Shown here piece by piece: positions 1-5,375 of a stretch of 6,245 bases of DNA (position 1 is the first letter of the stretch; every line of letters begins with the position of its first letter). The position numbers were made by a program, and so were the translations under genes. Location: NCBI GenBank assembly GCA_031290635.1, contig JAITNE010000225.1, positions 1 to 6,245 of the forward strand, given 5' to 3'. The notes beneath the pieces are model-generated. The model was given only the letters and a program-made list of their open reading frames with translations. It had not been told where the DNA came from and searched no databases. The DNA comes from Tannerella sp. Lineage in GTDB: Bacteria > Bacteroidota > Bacteroidia > Bacteroidales > Tannerellaceae.

Positions 1-17
1 CTTGGCTGTTCACTCAT
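1..17 (-). CDS. Possible start of the next operon gene (partial, six codons visible)
   Basis: An ATG at 17-15 on the minus strand opens M-S-E-Q-P followed by K or R, and runs off the left edge. It overlaps the end of the exporter gene by 8 bases (ATGAGTGA), a common spacing for translationally coupled genes. Nothing about the product can be said from six codons. The same frame is also open upstream through the A7 tract at 33-39, so these codons could instead be a shifted continuation of the exporter's C-terminal domain. They could also be chance codons inside a terminator loop. No Shine-Dalgarno-like site precedes the ATG, which is normal for Bacteroidota and so not informative. Confidence 0.27.
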
Positions 18-39
18 ACGAACACGCCAAGGTTTTTTT
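1..39. terminator. Stem-loop with T7 tract at the 3' end of the exporter gene
   Basis: Bases 1-11 (CTTGGCTGTTC) pair with 20-31 (GAACACGCCAAG), leaving one bulged C at 25 and an 8-base loop (12-19). On the plus strand a G and then seven Ts (33-39) follow the stem, the layout of an intrinsic terminator. On the minus strand the same tract is an A7 just ahead of the stem. The stem may continue past the window edge, and a T-tract there would make it bidirectional. The stop codon of the exporter gene (10-12) lies inside the structure. A terminator would mean the operon ends here and the next gene is perhaps convergent. The rival reading is that a further minus-strand gene starts in the loop (ATG at 15-17). 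Confidence 0.5.
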
Positions 40-3000
40 ATAGCTAAGGTTTTCCGGTAATGAGGGGACATTTGTTGCTATGGCTAAGCGGTCGGAGTCG
101 GATTCGAGGGCGATGATGCGCAGGCGGGGTCTGACAAATGCAAGCATCAAAGGATATTCGCCATAACCGACGTTGCGGATTTCGACCTCTCCTTCTTCCG
201 GCATCCGCTCTATCTCGGCTGCAAAATTGCGGTTGCGACGCAGACTGCGACGCACGGCACGCTCTACCGTAGGACCCTTATAGAGGTAATTGTGAATGAC
301 TTTATCCGCGTAATACTCCGGCGTTTCTATCGTCCGGCGCAACGTCGCGTATTCGGCCTGATAATAATGTCGCACCTCGCGAGAACGGGCGGGATAAGGA
401 GTGGCAAAACGCGGGTCGTCGGGAGTGATACGCGGCATGACCTGAATATGTATCTGTCCGCGGCGAAGCATAAAGTCGTTCTTGGGCAGCACGTGTCCGG
501 CGCCATGAATAAGGACAGGTATAAGGTCGAGCCGCAGTTGCTCGGCAAGGTAGAACGCACCCCTGTGGAAACGCAGGATAGAGCAGTCGTCCGAGCGAGT
601 GCCTTCGGGGAAAACAACTATCGAGTAACCGCGCTCTACAGCCCCTCGCAACCGGTCGATAGCCTGCTCGACGCCGTCGGAAACGGGATAGTAATCGGCA
701 TAACGAATCAGTCGTCCGTAGAACGGCGAGTTCCACACCCAATCGTTAGTAAGGATGATAAGCTTCGGAGTCAACATCATCACACACATCAGGTCGAGGT
801 GCGACTGATGATTGCAGATGATTACTCCCGGACGGGCGAATGTCTCACCCGACAGATTGAGGAAAGTAGTGCGTACCTGCGGGAAATGAAAAATGAAATA
901 ACGAGCTATGCCGTTAAGCAAGCGATGATATAGAACTTTTGCTCGCGAGCTTGCATTTGCTTTTACTTTGGCGTCCGACCTTGACCGTGCTTTTGACATT
1001 GCATTTGCTATAAAAAATCCTACGACAGTTATTGTCAGGCTTATTATAAGGAATAGCACAAAGGCATAAACCATGCAGAGCAGGTTGCGCAGGGTTACGG
1101 GGACTATGCGCTTGCGTCCTTTCTTCATCGTCAGCAGCCGGAACAGCAGCGATGGGAAAATGTACGACATGACGACGACCGAAAACATCCCTATCAGCGT
1201 TACCTGAGCCAGCGAGCGCAAAGCCGGATGTTCGGCGAATATCAGCATCCCCATCCCTGTGAGCATTATCAGCGCCGACATGGAGATGCTTTTCTTGTAG
1301 GACGCCAGCATCTTGCGACCGTAAGCATACTCGTACATCAAGCCTTCGGTCATAAATATCGTATAGTCGTCGCCTTGTCCGAAGATAAAGGTCGCCAGAA
1401 TAATATTGACTATGTTGAAGCGAATGTCGCAGATATTCATCATCCCCAGAATCCAAATCCAGCTCAACGCCAAAGGTGTAAAGGCGATAAGGCTTAGTTC
1501 GAGCCGTCCCATCGAAAATATCAGAAAAGAAAATACTATCAAGCCGCAAACGAATAACACGTAGTTGAAGTTGTCCGACAGGGAAGAGACCATACGGCGA
1601 GTGATTGAGCCGGCGTCAAAAGCGATGGAGGCGGACGCGGCTGCTTGCTCTTGGGCGGGGTTGTTCAGCGTTGCTTCCACTGCCTGAGCGTCCTCTCTAT
1701 CGATATAAAGCATGTTCACAACCATCGCCCTGTCTTCTTTTTCTATCAGATAGTTTTTCGCCAACATCTTCCTGACCGGCTCGAAGTGGGAGGCTTCGAC
1801 TACAGCCCATTTCTTCAAAAGAATTTCTTCAAAAGAACTGAAAGCTTCCGGGCGAAATCCTGCGGCGGCGGCTTCGTCACGCAAGGCAAACAGGAGGCTG
1901 TCGCGGCGCGGTTGCCAGAAATCTTCCCAGAGTTTCAACTTGAGGGATTGCATCTCAAGCGAAGGATAAAAGCAGCCCACGCCGCCGACCTGATGTACTA
2001 ATCCGCTGTCGAGCAAAGCGCGTACTTGCGGCATGTTGTGTTCGTTATTGCGCAGAGCGTCGTCGAGAGTGCGACCTTCAGAGACGTAATACATCAGATG
2101 TCGCTCGTTGCTGAGCAATCCGCTCATCTTGTTGAACGAGGCTCGTTGTTCGTCGGTCATGTAATTGATTTTCTGCATGTCGGTTTCAAAGCGCGAGCCG
2201 CCGCTGTAAAAGCCGAAAATAAGGGTCAGCAGCAGAATGGCGGACACTATCAGGCGGTTATTCTCGAAAGGAATCCCGGCGAGTTTGTCGGACCATGATT
2301 TGCGCTCAACCGAAGAAGCAGAAGAAGCCGTTTCCAAAGAAAAAGAAGAATCAATCAAATGCGGCAGGAAGAACAGTACGAAGAATATTGTACACAGCAG
2401 CAGCAGAGAGGCAAACAGTCCGAGGTCGCTCATTGCGTTCGAGCCGATAAAGACAAGGCTGAGGAAAGCTCCGACGGTAGTTATATTGCCGATAGTCAGC
2501 GGCTCGATGATGTCTTTTATCACGCGGCGGGACGAGCCGGCGTGTTTGTGATGTTCAAGGAAATGCAGGGGATAGTTGATAGCGATGCCGAACATTATCG
2601 AACTGATTCCGATGGCGATGACGGACACTTCGCCGCGTATCATGTAGAGCAGGGCTGCGGCAAACAATCCTCCGAAAGCTACCGACGCGAAAATCAGCAG
2701 TATCTTCCTGCCGCTGCGAAACGAATATATCAGCAAGACGAGCATGATGATTACTGCCAGAGAAACCGAAAACATTGTGTCGGCTTTAATCCTTCGCGAG
2801 TTGGACAGTCCTATTTCGGAGGCGCCGAAACAGGAGATTTTCACGTCCTTGAAGTCGCTTTCAGTACGGGCTATAATCGTCTGTAAGGAATCCAGAAAGA
2901 CCTCGTTCTGCGCGGTTTCGCTGGCCGGAATGCTGCAATCGATAAATATCAGCGCTTCGCCGTCGCGAGTAAAAAGATGGTCTTCATAGAGTTCAAAACT

Positions 3001-3630
3001 GTTGCCGGCGCTAAAGTCCCGCAGCTGCCGCATCAGTCCGGAGCCAAGTTGCAGCGGGTCGGCAAGCAGATTGTTGCGCACAATCAAACCGGCGGACGAA
3101 GAGAGGATTTGCAGGTTAGCTTCCAGTTGCTGTCTGATATTGTTACGCGCAAGCAGGGCGTCGATGCGCTGATAGTCGTCCTTGTCAAGAAAATACGGCA
3201 TGTTGGCGATAACAAACGAGGAAACAGCCATCATATCTTCGGGATGAATCGTATGGAAAACGCTCTCAATCGGAGACGAAGCCGAAGCCGTCGATGAAAC
3301 CATCTCATCCGTCAATCTTTCGGCGAGCGCATCCGCCGCCGTTATCTGCATCTCCCTCGTTGCATCGTCCGTTTGCGCAGCATCCTTCGCTTGCGCAGCA
3401 TCCTTCGCCGCTACATACACAATTATTTTGTTTGATGAAGCGACTAATCCATAGGCTTCATTTATACGTTGATTCTCTTTATTTTCGGGCAGGAAGCGCG
3501 AAATATCCTCCTGAAAACGGATATGCAGGGCGGCATAAACCGCAACTGCCGTCAAGACGGTCAGGATACAGAACAAAAAAGTTTTACGCGAAGAAAAATA
3601 ATCGTACACAGAGAGAAAAAACCGTGTCAT
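10..3630 (-). CDS. MMPL/RND-type lipid exporter fused to a lysophospholipid acyltransferase and a methyltransferase-like tail
   Basis: This 1206-aa inner-membrane fusion protein probably exports a lipid-type product and acylates a lipid or carbohydrate acceptor. Residues about 17-36 form the first membrane segment, followed by a periplasmic domain (about 39-284). Five membrane segments (about 285-425), one at 459-476, a second periplasmic domain (about 480-687) and a second membrane bundle (688-833) complete the duplicated RND/MMPL layout. TM10 keeps the proton-relay motif G-D-D-Y (753-756), while the TM4 counterpart reads N352-Y353. A further hydrophobic segment (848-874) and a Ser/Ala/Lys/Arg linker (880-900) lead to the PlsC domain. 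Its H-x4-D motif is H941/D946, FPEGTRS lies at 1007-1013, and the motif IV region is about 1036-1050. Residues 1148-1206 resemble the first part of a Rossmann methyltransferase (NVGYGEY, then IIALESD) but stop early. Such MMPL/acyltransferase/methyltransferase fusions are known in Bacteroidales, and MMPL plus acyltransferase recurs in aryl-polyene/flexirubin clusters. The start directly follows the upstream stop codon. Confidence 0.92.
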   Translation of the reverse strand: MTRFFLSVYDYFSSRKTFLFCILTVLTAVAVYAALHIRFQEDISRFLPENKENQRINEAYGLVASSNKIIVYVAAKDAAQAKDAAQTDDATREMQITAADALAERLTDEMVSSTASASSPIESVFHTIHPEDMMAVSSFVIANMPYFLDKDDYQRIDALLARNNIRQQLEANLQILSSSAGLIVRNNLLADPLQLGSGLMRQLRDFSAGNSFELYEDHLFTRDGEALIFIDCSIPASETAQNEVFLDSLQTIIARTESDFKDVKISCFGASEIGLSNSRRIKADTMFSVSLAVIIMLVLLIYSFRSGRKILLIFASVAFGGLFAAALLYMIRGEVSVIAIGISSIMFGIAINYPLHFLEHHKHAGSSRRVIKDIIEPLTIGNITTVGAFLSLVFIGSNAMSDLGLFASLLLLCTIFFVLFFLPHLIDSSFSLETASSASSVERKSWSDKLAGIPFENNRLIVSAILLLTLIFGFYSGGSRFETDMQKINYMTDEQRASFNKMSGLLSNERHLMYYVSEGRTLDDALRNNEHNMPQVRALLDSGLVHQVGGVGCFYPSLEMQSLKLKLWEDFWQPRRDSLLFALRDEAAAAGFRPEAFSSFEEILLKKWAVVEASHFEPVRKMLAKNYLIEKEDRAMVVNMLYIDREDAQAVEATLNNPAQEQAAASASIAFDAGSITRRMVSSLSDNFNYVLFVCGLIVFSFLIFSMGRLELSLIAFTPLALSWIWILGMMNICDIRFNIVNIILATFIFGQGDDYTIFMTEGLMYEYAYGRKMLASYKKSISMSALIMLTGMGMLIFAEHPALRSLAQVTLIGMFSVVVMSYIFPSLLFRLLTMKKGRKRIVPVTLRNLLCMVYAFVLFLIISLTITVVGFFIANAMSKARSRSDAKVKANASSRAKVLYHRLLNGIARYFIFHFPQVRTTFLNLSGETFARPGVIICNHQSHLDLMCVMMLTPKLIILTNDWVWNSPFYGRLIRYADYYPVSDGVEQAIDRLRGAVERGYSIVVFPEGTRSDDCSILRFHRGAFYLAEQLRLDLIPVLIHGAGHVLPKNDFMLRRGQIHIQVMPRITPDDPRFATPYPARSREVRHYYQAEYATLRRTIETPEYYADKVIHNYLYKGPTVERAVRRSLRRNRNFAAEIERMPEEGEVEIRNVGYGEYPLMLAFVRPRLRIIALESDSDRLAIATNVPSLPENLSYKKTLACSYE
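1810..1837. repeat. Perfect 14-bp tandem duplication inside the exporter gene
   Basis: TTTCTTCAAAAGAA occurs twice head to tail (1810-1823 and 1824-1837), encoding part of residues about 598-607 (S-F-E-E-I-L-L-K-K) in the second periplasmic domain. The unit length is not a multiple of three, so loss or gain of one copy would shift the reading frame. Each copy is itself a near-palindrome (TTCTT...AAGAA). Confidence 0.85.
3373..3408. repeat. Perfect 18-bp in-frame tandem duplication
   Basis: TTGCGCAGCATCCTTCGC is present twice without a spacer. On the minus strand it encodes two A-K-D-A-A-Q hexapeptides (residues 75-86). A degenerate third unit (T-D-D-A-T-R, residues 87-92) follows. The repeat lies in the first periplasmic domain, in an Ala-rich hydrophilic stretch that looks like a tolerated loop. 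Because it is in phase, copy-number change would lengthen or shorten the loop rather than break the gene. Confidence 0.9.
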
Positions 3631-4455
3631 TCAGGATTTGTTTTTCCTTGCCAATGCCTTTTCCTGCAACGTCAGCCGAGGTTTTTTAGGATACAGACGG
3701 TAATACAACAGCGAAGGATAGCCGTAAACTATCGCTAAAGGTATCAGGATGATATTCAGCGCCGTGATGCGAAGAAAATCCACCACCGGCCTGAAGTGCG
3801 AAACGCGCTTGTCCTTCGGAGGATAATAAACGTGCACAGGGACAGTAATGAAGCGGAAACCGCGCCATGCACAGCGCACCAGCAACTCAAATTCGGCAGC
3901 GTAGCCTCGGCAAAAGGGGTACATCTCGCTCATGGCAAAAAGCGGATAGTAGCGATAACCGTTTTGAGTATCACGCAGCCGGCGCCAGGTAAACACCGTA
4001 AACCAGAAATTTGAAAAACTGTTGGCAAAAGTATTCTTCGCCGGCATATCGCCTTCGATTATACGCTGACCGACTATCACAGCTTGAGGATGCTCTTTGA
4101 TTAAAGGCAAGAACTCTGCGATCTCCTCAACCGAATGCTGACCGTCGGCGTCTAAAGTAATAGCCCCCCGATAAAAAGACTCCGCGCAATAGAAGCCCTT
4201 GCGCAAGGCGTAACCTTTACCGCGATTTCTGCGATACGAGATGATTTCAACCCCGCCGCGCTCATAAGGTTTCAATATCTCGGTAGTCCCGTCGGTCGAG
4301 CCGTCGTTGACGATCACTACTTGACCCGTCCTTTCCCAGACGTCGTCGACAACTGCTTTCACCGTACCCACATTATTGTAGGTCGGAATGATTACGCAGG
4401 TAAGTCCTAAATCCAATTCTTTCGAAGTGTCAATGTTGTTTGTTAAAGTTTCCAT
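3631..4455 (-). CDS. Glycosyltransferase family 2 (polyprenyl-phosphate sugar synthase-like)
   Basis: This 274-aa enzyme is predicted to transfer a sugar from a nucleotide sugar to a lipid or polyketide-type acceptor on the cytoplasmic face of the inner membrane. The GT-A fold is clear. The nucleotide-binding start is V-I-I-P-T-Y-N-N (21-28), followed by N-D-G-S-T-D-G-T (50-57), G-K-G-Y-A-L-R-K-G (79-87) and the metal-binding D102-x-D104 in L-D-A-D-G-Q-H. The acceptor-side motif D-T-Q-N-G-Y-R (162-168) and G-Y-A-A-E-F-E-L-L (184-192) also fit. A hydrophobic stretch at about 228-250 could anchor it to the membrane. It resembles DPM1-like GT2 enzymes, although the donor cannot be read from the sequence. 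The gene is first in the operon, about 37 bases downstream of the predicted start of transcription. Its TGA abuts the ATG of the exporter-acyltransferase with no gap, so translation is probably coupled. GT2 enzymes accompany MMPL exporters in aryl-polyene-type clusters, so a pigment or envelope-lipid role is likely but unproven. Confidence 0.93.
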   Translation of the reverse strand: METLTNNIDTSKELDLGLTCVIIPTYNNVGTVKAVVDDVWERTGQVVIVNDGSTDGTTEILKPYERGGVEIISYRRNRGKGYALRKGFYCAESFYRGAITLDADGQHSVEEIAEFLPLIKEHPQAVIVGQRIIEGDMPAKNTFANSFSNFWFTVFTWRRLRDTQNGYRYYPLFAMSEMYPFCRGYAAEFELLVRCAWRGFRFITVPVHVYYPPKDKRVSHFRPVVDFLRITALNIILIPLAIVYGYPSLLYYRLYPKKPRLTLQEKALARKNKS

Positions 4456-4498
4456 TTTGTTTGTTGTTATAAATTATTTTATTGTTATAAATTCGACC

Positions 4499-4507
4499 GC
4501 AAAGATA
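4499..4507 (-). promoter_or_regulatory. Bacteroidota -7 box for the glycosyltransferase-exporter operon
   Basis: On the minus strand the box reads TATCTTTGC, a full match to TAnnTTTGC. It lies 43 bases upstream of the glycosyltransferase ATG. Transcription would start near 4492, giving an A/T-rich leader of about 37 bases. No good TTTG element sits at the expected 19-base spacing (TCCT there), and only a TTG with a short 14-base spacer is present. The -7 box therefore carries the call. Confidence 0.7.
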
Positions 4508-4543
4508 CAAATATATTCTGACAATCAGGAAAAATGAACGGAA

Positions 4544-4573
4544 GAAAAATATTCATCAACAGAAAATATTTTC
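4544..4573. promoter_or_regulatory. A/T-rich dyad between two divergent promoters
   Basis: AAAATATT (4546-4553) pairs with AATATTTT (4565-4572) across 11 bases, and AAAATATTTT (4563-4572) is itself a perfect palindrome. The dyad sits midway between the minus box at 4499-4507 and the plus promoter at 4583-4613, where a shared regulator could act. Dyads of this composition arise easily by chance in A/T-rich DNA. Confidence 0.25.
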
Positions 4574-4582
4574 GTCGAAATG

Positions 4583-4613
4583 TTTCTTTTGTAAAATAAA
4601 TACGTATCTTTGC
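4583..4613 (+). promoter_or_regulatory. Bacteroidota promoter facing right into the 4615-4930 island
   Basis: TATCTTTGC at 4605-4613 matches the -7 consensus exactly. TTTC at 4583-4586 with an 18-base spacer is a near match to the -33 TTTG. Transcription would start near 4618-4620, about 22 bases before the ATG of the 65-aa ORF at 4642. It is divergent from the operon promoter and convergent with the minus promoter at 4934-4965. Confidence 0.65.
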
Positions 4614-4641
4614 GGCCATAAACAACGGTAAAGTCATTAGT

Positions 4642-4839
4642 ATGATAAAAAAGACATGTCACAAGGAGGATTTCAACTCCGATAGCAAGGCAGTTTCCAA
4701 CGCGGATTTCAACGCAATCGGAAGCTATAGAACCCAACTTCAGTTGGGCGACTTCCTTGTGTTGCTAATGGCCGACTTCCCTGTATTACTAGAGAGAGAT
4801 GAAGGTCTTCTTGTAACTTATTACAAAACAGCGATTTAA
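4642..4839 (+). CDS. Doubtful small protein, 65 aa
   Basis: I do not recognise this ORF. It starts 29 bases after a good -7 box, the main argument in its favour. The N-terminal half is polar (MIKKTCHKEDFNSDSK) and carries two D-F-N triplets 12 residues apart, matching the GGATTTCAAC repeat. The C-terminal half is hydrophobic and acidic with an 8-residue quasi-repeat (G-D-F-L-V-L-L-M, then A-D-F-P-V-L-L-E), encoded by the 24-base DNA repeat. There is no signal peptide, no clear membrane helix and no Gly-Gly leader motif of a peptide precursor. The antisense promoter at 4934-4965 would transcribe across it. The repeats may be DNA- or RNA-level features that happen to be open in this frame. Confidence 0.27.
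   Translation: MIKKTCHKEDFNSDSKAVSNADFNAIGSYRTQLQLGDFLVLLMADFPVLLERDEGLLVTYYKTAI
4668..4713. repeat. GGATTTCAAC direct repeat, period 36 bp
   Basis: Two perfect copies lie at 4668-4677 and 4704-4713. A related TTTCCAAC lies between them at 4694-4701. The remainder of the 36-base period is not conserved. The spacing keeps the plus frame (12 codons). Confidence 0.6.
4733..4748. repeat. Short perfect hairpin CCCAAC-TTCA-GTTGGG
   Basis: Six G/C-rich pairs flank a TTCA tetraloop (7 pairs if written as CCCAACT-TC-AGTTGGG). No T-tract follows on either strand, so it is not an intrinsic terminator. It lies in the middle of the island between convergent promoters and would form in RNA from either strand. 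Confidence 0.6.
4747..4794. repeat. 24-bp imperfect tandem repeat, two units (18 of 24 identical)
   Basis: Units at 4747-4770 and 4771-4794 share the core CGACTTCC and the pattern TGTnTTnCTA. A much weaker third copy may follow at about 4803-4818 (GGTCTTCTTGTAACT). On the minus strand the motif reads roughly ACA(A/G)GGAAGTCG. Confidence 0.6.
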
Positions 4840-4923
4840 ATATAATTTCAGTCTTATGGGGTACGACTTGGGGTGCATCTGAAACCTCTGTTTTGACTGC
4901 CCGTGTCTATCCATTGTCTGCAT
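4789..4923 (-). CDS. Doubtful small basic protein, 44 aa
   Basis: I do not recognise a family. The first ATG (4923-4921) lies only about 11 bases after the -7 box at 4934-4942, so a transcript would be almost leaderless. Met4 at 4914-4912 is an alternative start. The product is strongly basic and begins M-Q-T-M-D-R-H-G-Q-S-K-Q-R-F, ending in F-I-S-L before TAG. Support comes mainly from the excellent promoter. It shares 51 bases with the end of the 65-aa ORF on the other strand. It could equally be the 5' part of a non-coding RNA or a degraded reading frame of a dispersed repeat. Confidence 0.28.
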   Translation of the reverse strand: MQTMDRHGQSKQRFQMHPKSYPIRLKLYLNRCFVISYKKTFISL

Positions 4924-4933
4924 AAAACTCGCG

Positions 4934-4965
4934 GCAAAGGTACGAATTTTTTTTGAAAAAACAAA
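4934..4965 (-). promoter_or_regulatory. Near-perfect Bacteroidota promoter facing left
   Basis: On the minus strand TTTG (4965-4962) is followed after exactly 19 bases by TACCTTTGC (4942-4934). Both elements and the spacing match the phylum's primary sigma-factor consensus, making this the strongest promoter match in the window. No established gene lies immediately downstream. It points into the island at 4615-4930 and, beyond it, towards the glycosyltransferase operon on the same strand. Confidence 0.75.
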
Positions 4966-4991
4966 CTTTTTGAATATTAATTATTTGCGTC

Positions 4992-5040
4992 AGTGCAAGG
5001 TGCAAGCTATATATATACATATATACTTGCACCTTGCACT
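4992..5040. repeat. 49-bp hairpin made of four GTGCAAG/CTTGCAC heptamers
   Basis: AGTGCAAGGTGCAAG (4992-5006) is perfectly inverted at 5026-5040. After a bulged C at 5007, a further 7 A/T pairs (5008-5014 with 5019-5025) close a 4-base loop, giving 22 pairs in all. Each long arm holds two tandem GTGCAAG units. No T-tract follows directly on the plus strand (ACG, then T5 at 5044-5048). The precise heptamer doubling suggests protein binding (operator, replication or recombination site) more than termination. It sits 26 bases behind the minus promoter at 4934-4965 and about 390 bases ahead of the HTH gene. Confidence 0.8.
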
Positions 5041-5375
5041 ACGTTTTTGACTTATCCTAAAGAAACTTTACAAACATTTTGATTTCTCCCCCTAAAATCC
5101 CCTCAAAAATTTTTTTTCTTCCGGTAAAACCCCTTATTTTATATCAAAATCGCCCTGTTTTAGCCCGTTTTTTGCTCATTTTTCATGACATTGCAGCGTA
5201 TTACGTTTATTATCAGATATTTATGCTTCCTCTAAAAATATGATGTTTTTTTTGCCGGATTTTCTCTTTTCTTCCCGTTTTTAAAACTGCATAAATAGTT
5301 GTTTATTAGATAATTAATACTATTCAGGTCAATGTTGAAATGTTAAAAATGCCCCTAAAATACATCAGTTATGAA
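5041..5375. other. A/T-rich non-coding stretch, no gene seen
   Basis: About 335 bases have no ORF worth reporting on either strand and no recognisable RNA. The DNA is A/T-rich with runs of T and C clusters (for example CTCCCCCTAAAATCCCC from 5086 and ACCCCTTATTTTA near 5128). CCCCTAAAAT occurs at 5089-5098 and 5352-5361. The region leads into the HTH and primase-like genes and could hold regulatory or replication sites of that module, but nothing identifies them. Confidence 0.5.

Larger units (their letters stand above)
4615..4930. other. Transcribed island between two convergent promoters
   Basis: This stretch of about 316 bp has a promoter at each end, pointing inwards. It contains two GGATTTCAAC copies 36 bases apart, a 6-bp-stem hairpin (4733-4748), a 24-base imperfect tandem repeat (4747-4794) and two opposed, partly overlapping small ORFs. 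Neither strand has a convincing long protein or a recognised RNA family. It could be a sense/antisense RNA pair, a small-peptide locus, or a dispersed repeat or insertion remnant that brings its own promoters. Confidence 0.4.

Noticed and set aside
292..933. 213-aa plus-strand ORF opposite the acyltransferase part
   Set aside because: It is antisense to a strongly conserved domain (HxxxxD, FPEGTR) and has no family-like features of its own.
914..1549. 211-aa minus-strand ORF in another frame of the exporter gene
   Set aside because: The exporter frame here carries clear TM10-TM12 motifs. This frame is low-complexity, rich in D/R/Y, and has no promoter.
2359..2886. 175-aa plus-strand ORF
   Set aside because: It is Gln/Glu-rich antisense of exporter membrane segments, so a coding shadow.
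4663..4669. Perfect AAGGAGG Shine-Dalgarno-like string
   Set aside because: No start codon follows at a usable distance, and Bacteroidota rely little on such sites.
4525..4737. 70-aa minus-strand ORF crossing the divergent promoters
   Set aside because: It runs through the plus promoter and the A/T dyad, has no promoter directly upstream, and shows no conserved motif.
4733..4748. CCCAAC-TTCA-GTTGGG read as an intrinsic terminator
   Set aside because: No T-tract follows on either strand. It is kept only as a hairpin.
4668..4794. CRISPR-like array
   Set aside because: Repeats are only 10 bp or imperfect 24 bp, with no regular unique spacers and no cas genes.
5294..5324. AATAGT...ACTATT inverted repeat
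   Set aside because: The arms are only 6 bp with a 19-base A/T-rich interior, as expected by chance here.
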